Shown piece by piece: positions 48,478 through 48,507 of a stretch of 48,507 nt of DNA. Under the pieces are notes generated by a model, which ran no database searches, was not told the origin of the DNA, and saw nothing but the letters and a program-made list of their open reading frames with translations. The DNA lies in contig JAFLSG010000012.1 of the NCBI GenBank assembly GCA_022511065.1, positions 1 to 48,507 on the forward strand, in the 5' to 3' direction. Both the position numbers and the translations under genes were made by a program. The stretch is from Prevotella sp. GTDB taxonomy: Bacteria > Bacteroidota > Bacteroidia > Bacteroidales > Bacteroidaceae. Numbering within the stretch: position 1 is the first letter of the stretch; each line of letters opens with the position of its first letter.

Positions 48478-48507
48478 TTATTATATATATTATAATATAT
48501 ATAATAA
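48478..48507. repeat. Perfect 30-bp A/T palindrome at the window end
   Basis: Positions 48478-48507 contain only A and T and equal their own reverse complement across all 30 bases. The element may continue beyond the edge, where its role would be clearer. Confidence 0.9.

Noticed and set aside
1..48507. tRNA, rRNA, insertion sequence or prophage genes
   Set aside because: No cloverleaf-like, rRNA-like, transposase, integrase or phage structural sequence was recognised on either strand.

Overview
The window reads as chromosome of a Bacteroidota species, most likely a Bacteroidales/Prevotellaceae (Prevotella-like) gut or rumen bacterium. The reasons are SusC/SusD pairs, an ECF sigma/anti-sigma/STN-barrel trio, a polysaccharide-utilisation locus, recurrent promoter motifs of the Bacteroidota type (TAnnTTTG, often with TTG or TTTG 19-21 bases upstream), and very weak Shine-Dalgarno sequences. 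Genus is an inference; no rRNA gene is present.

Layout. 1-720: 3' end of rpoA and rplQ, closed by a strong terminator. 860-2085: a small unknown protein and a glycine-zipper lipoprotein. 4000-2099 (minus): gdhA with rlpA. 7841-4166 (minus): ECF sigma factor, anti-sigma factor and STN-domain outer-membrane barrel, ending in a terminator. 7975-10185: gamma-carbonic-anhydrase-like protein, a membrane metallophosphoesterase (minus) and bcp. 13800-10248 (minus): a three-gene overlapping operon of a YqiA-like hydrolase fused to a HAD-like domain, an NtrC-type response regulator and its histidine kinase. 14007-24633 (plus): a divergent export operon with a TolC-like channel, HlyD/MacA-like adaptor, three large MacB/FtsX-type permeases and one ATPase. 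Between the two operons lie a near-consensus sigma-54 promoter (13947-13963) and two tandem 21-bp dyads (13864-13906). This makes the adjacent sigma-54 activator the obvious candidate controller of the exporter, and it is the best candidate for an undescribed regulated system in the window.

24694-35183 (plus) is a glycan-utilisation region: GH43, then SusC, SusD, a 799-residue surface glycan-binding protein with tandem binding repeats, and a BACON-BACON-GH16 lipoprotein. Facing it on minus is PL11 lyase, HAD phosphatase and GH3 (40172-35230). After an 870-bp A+T-rich stretch holding a promoter-terminator pair that looks like a small RNA come a Fic protein, a PIG-L deacetylase that resembles the C-terminal half of the fused NagB-PIG-L proteins (minus), and two further GH3 enzymes. 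GH16 plus three GH3 enzymes point to beta-glucan (laminarin or mixed-linkage) breakdown; GH43 and PL11 point to pectin or hemicellulose side chains. No SusR, hybrid two-component or other PUL regulator is visible here.

The window also holds notable non-coding structure: a 23-bp-arm inverted repeat and four 22-bp tandem units inside the exporter operon, a related 21-bp repeat at the right end, and a perfect 30-bp A/T palindrome at the very end.
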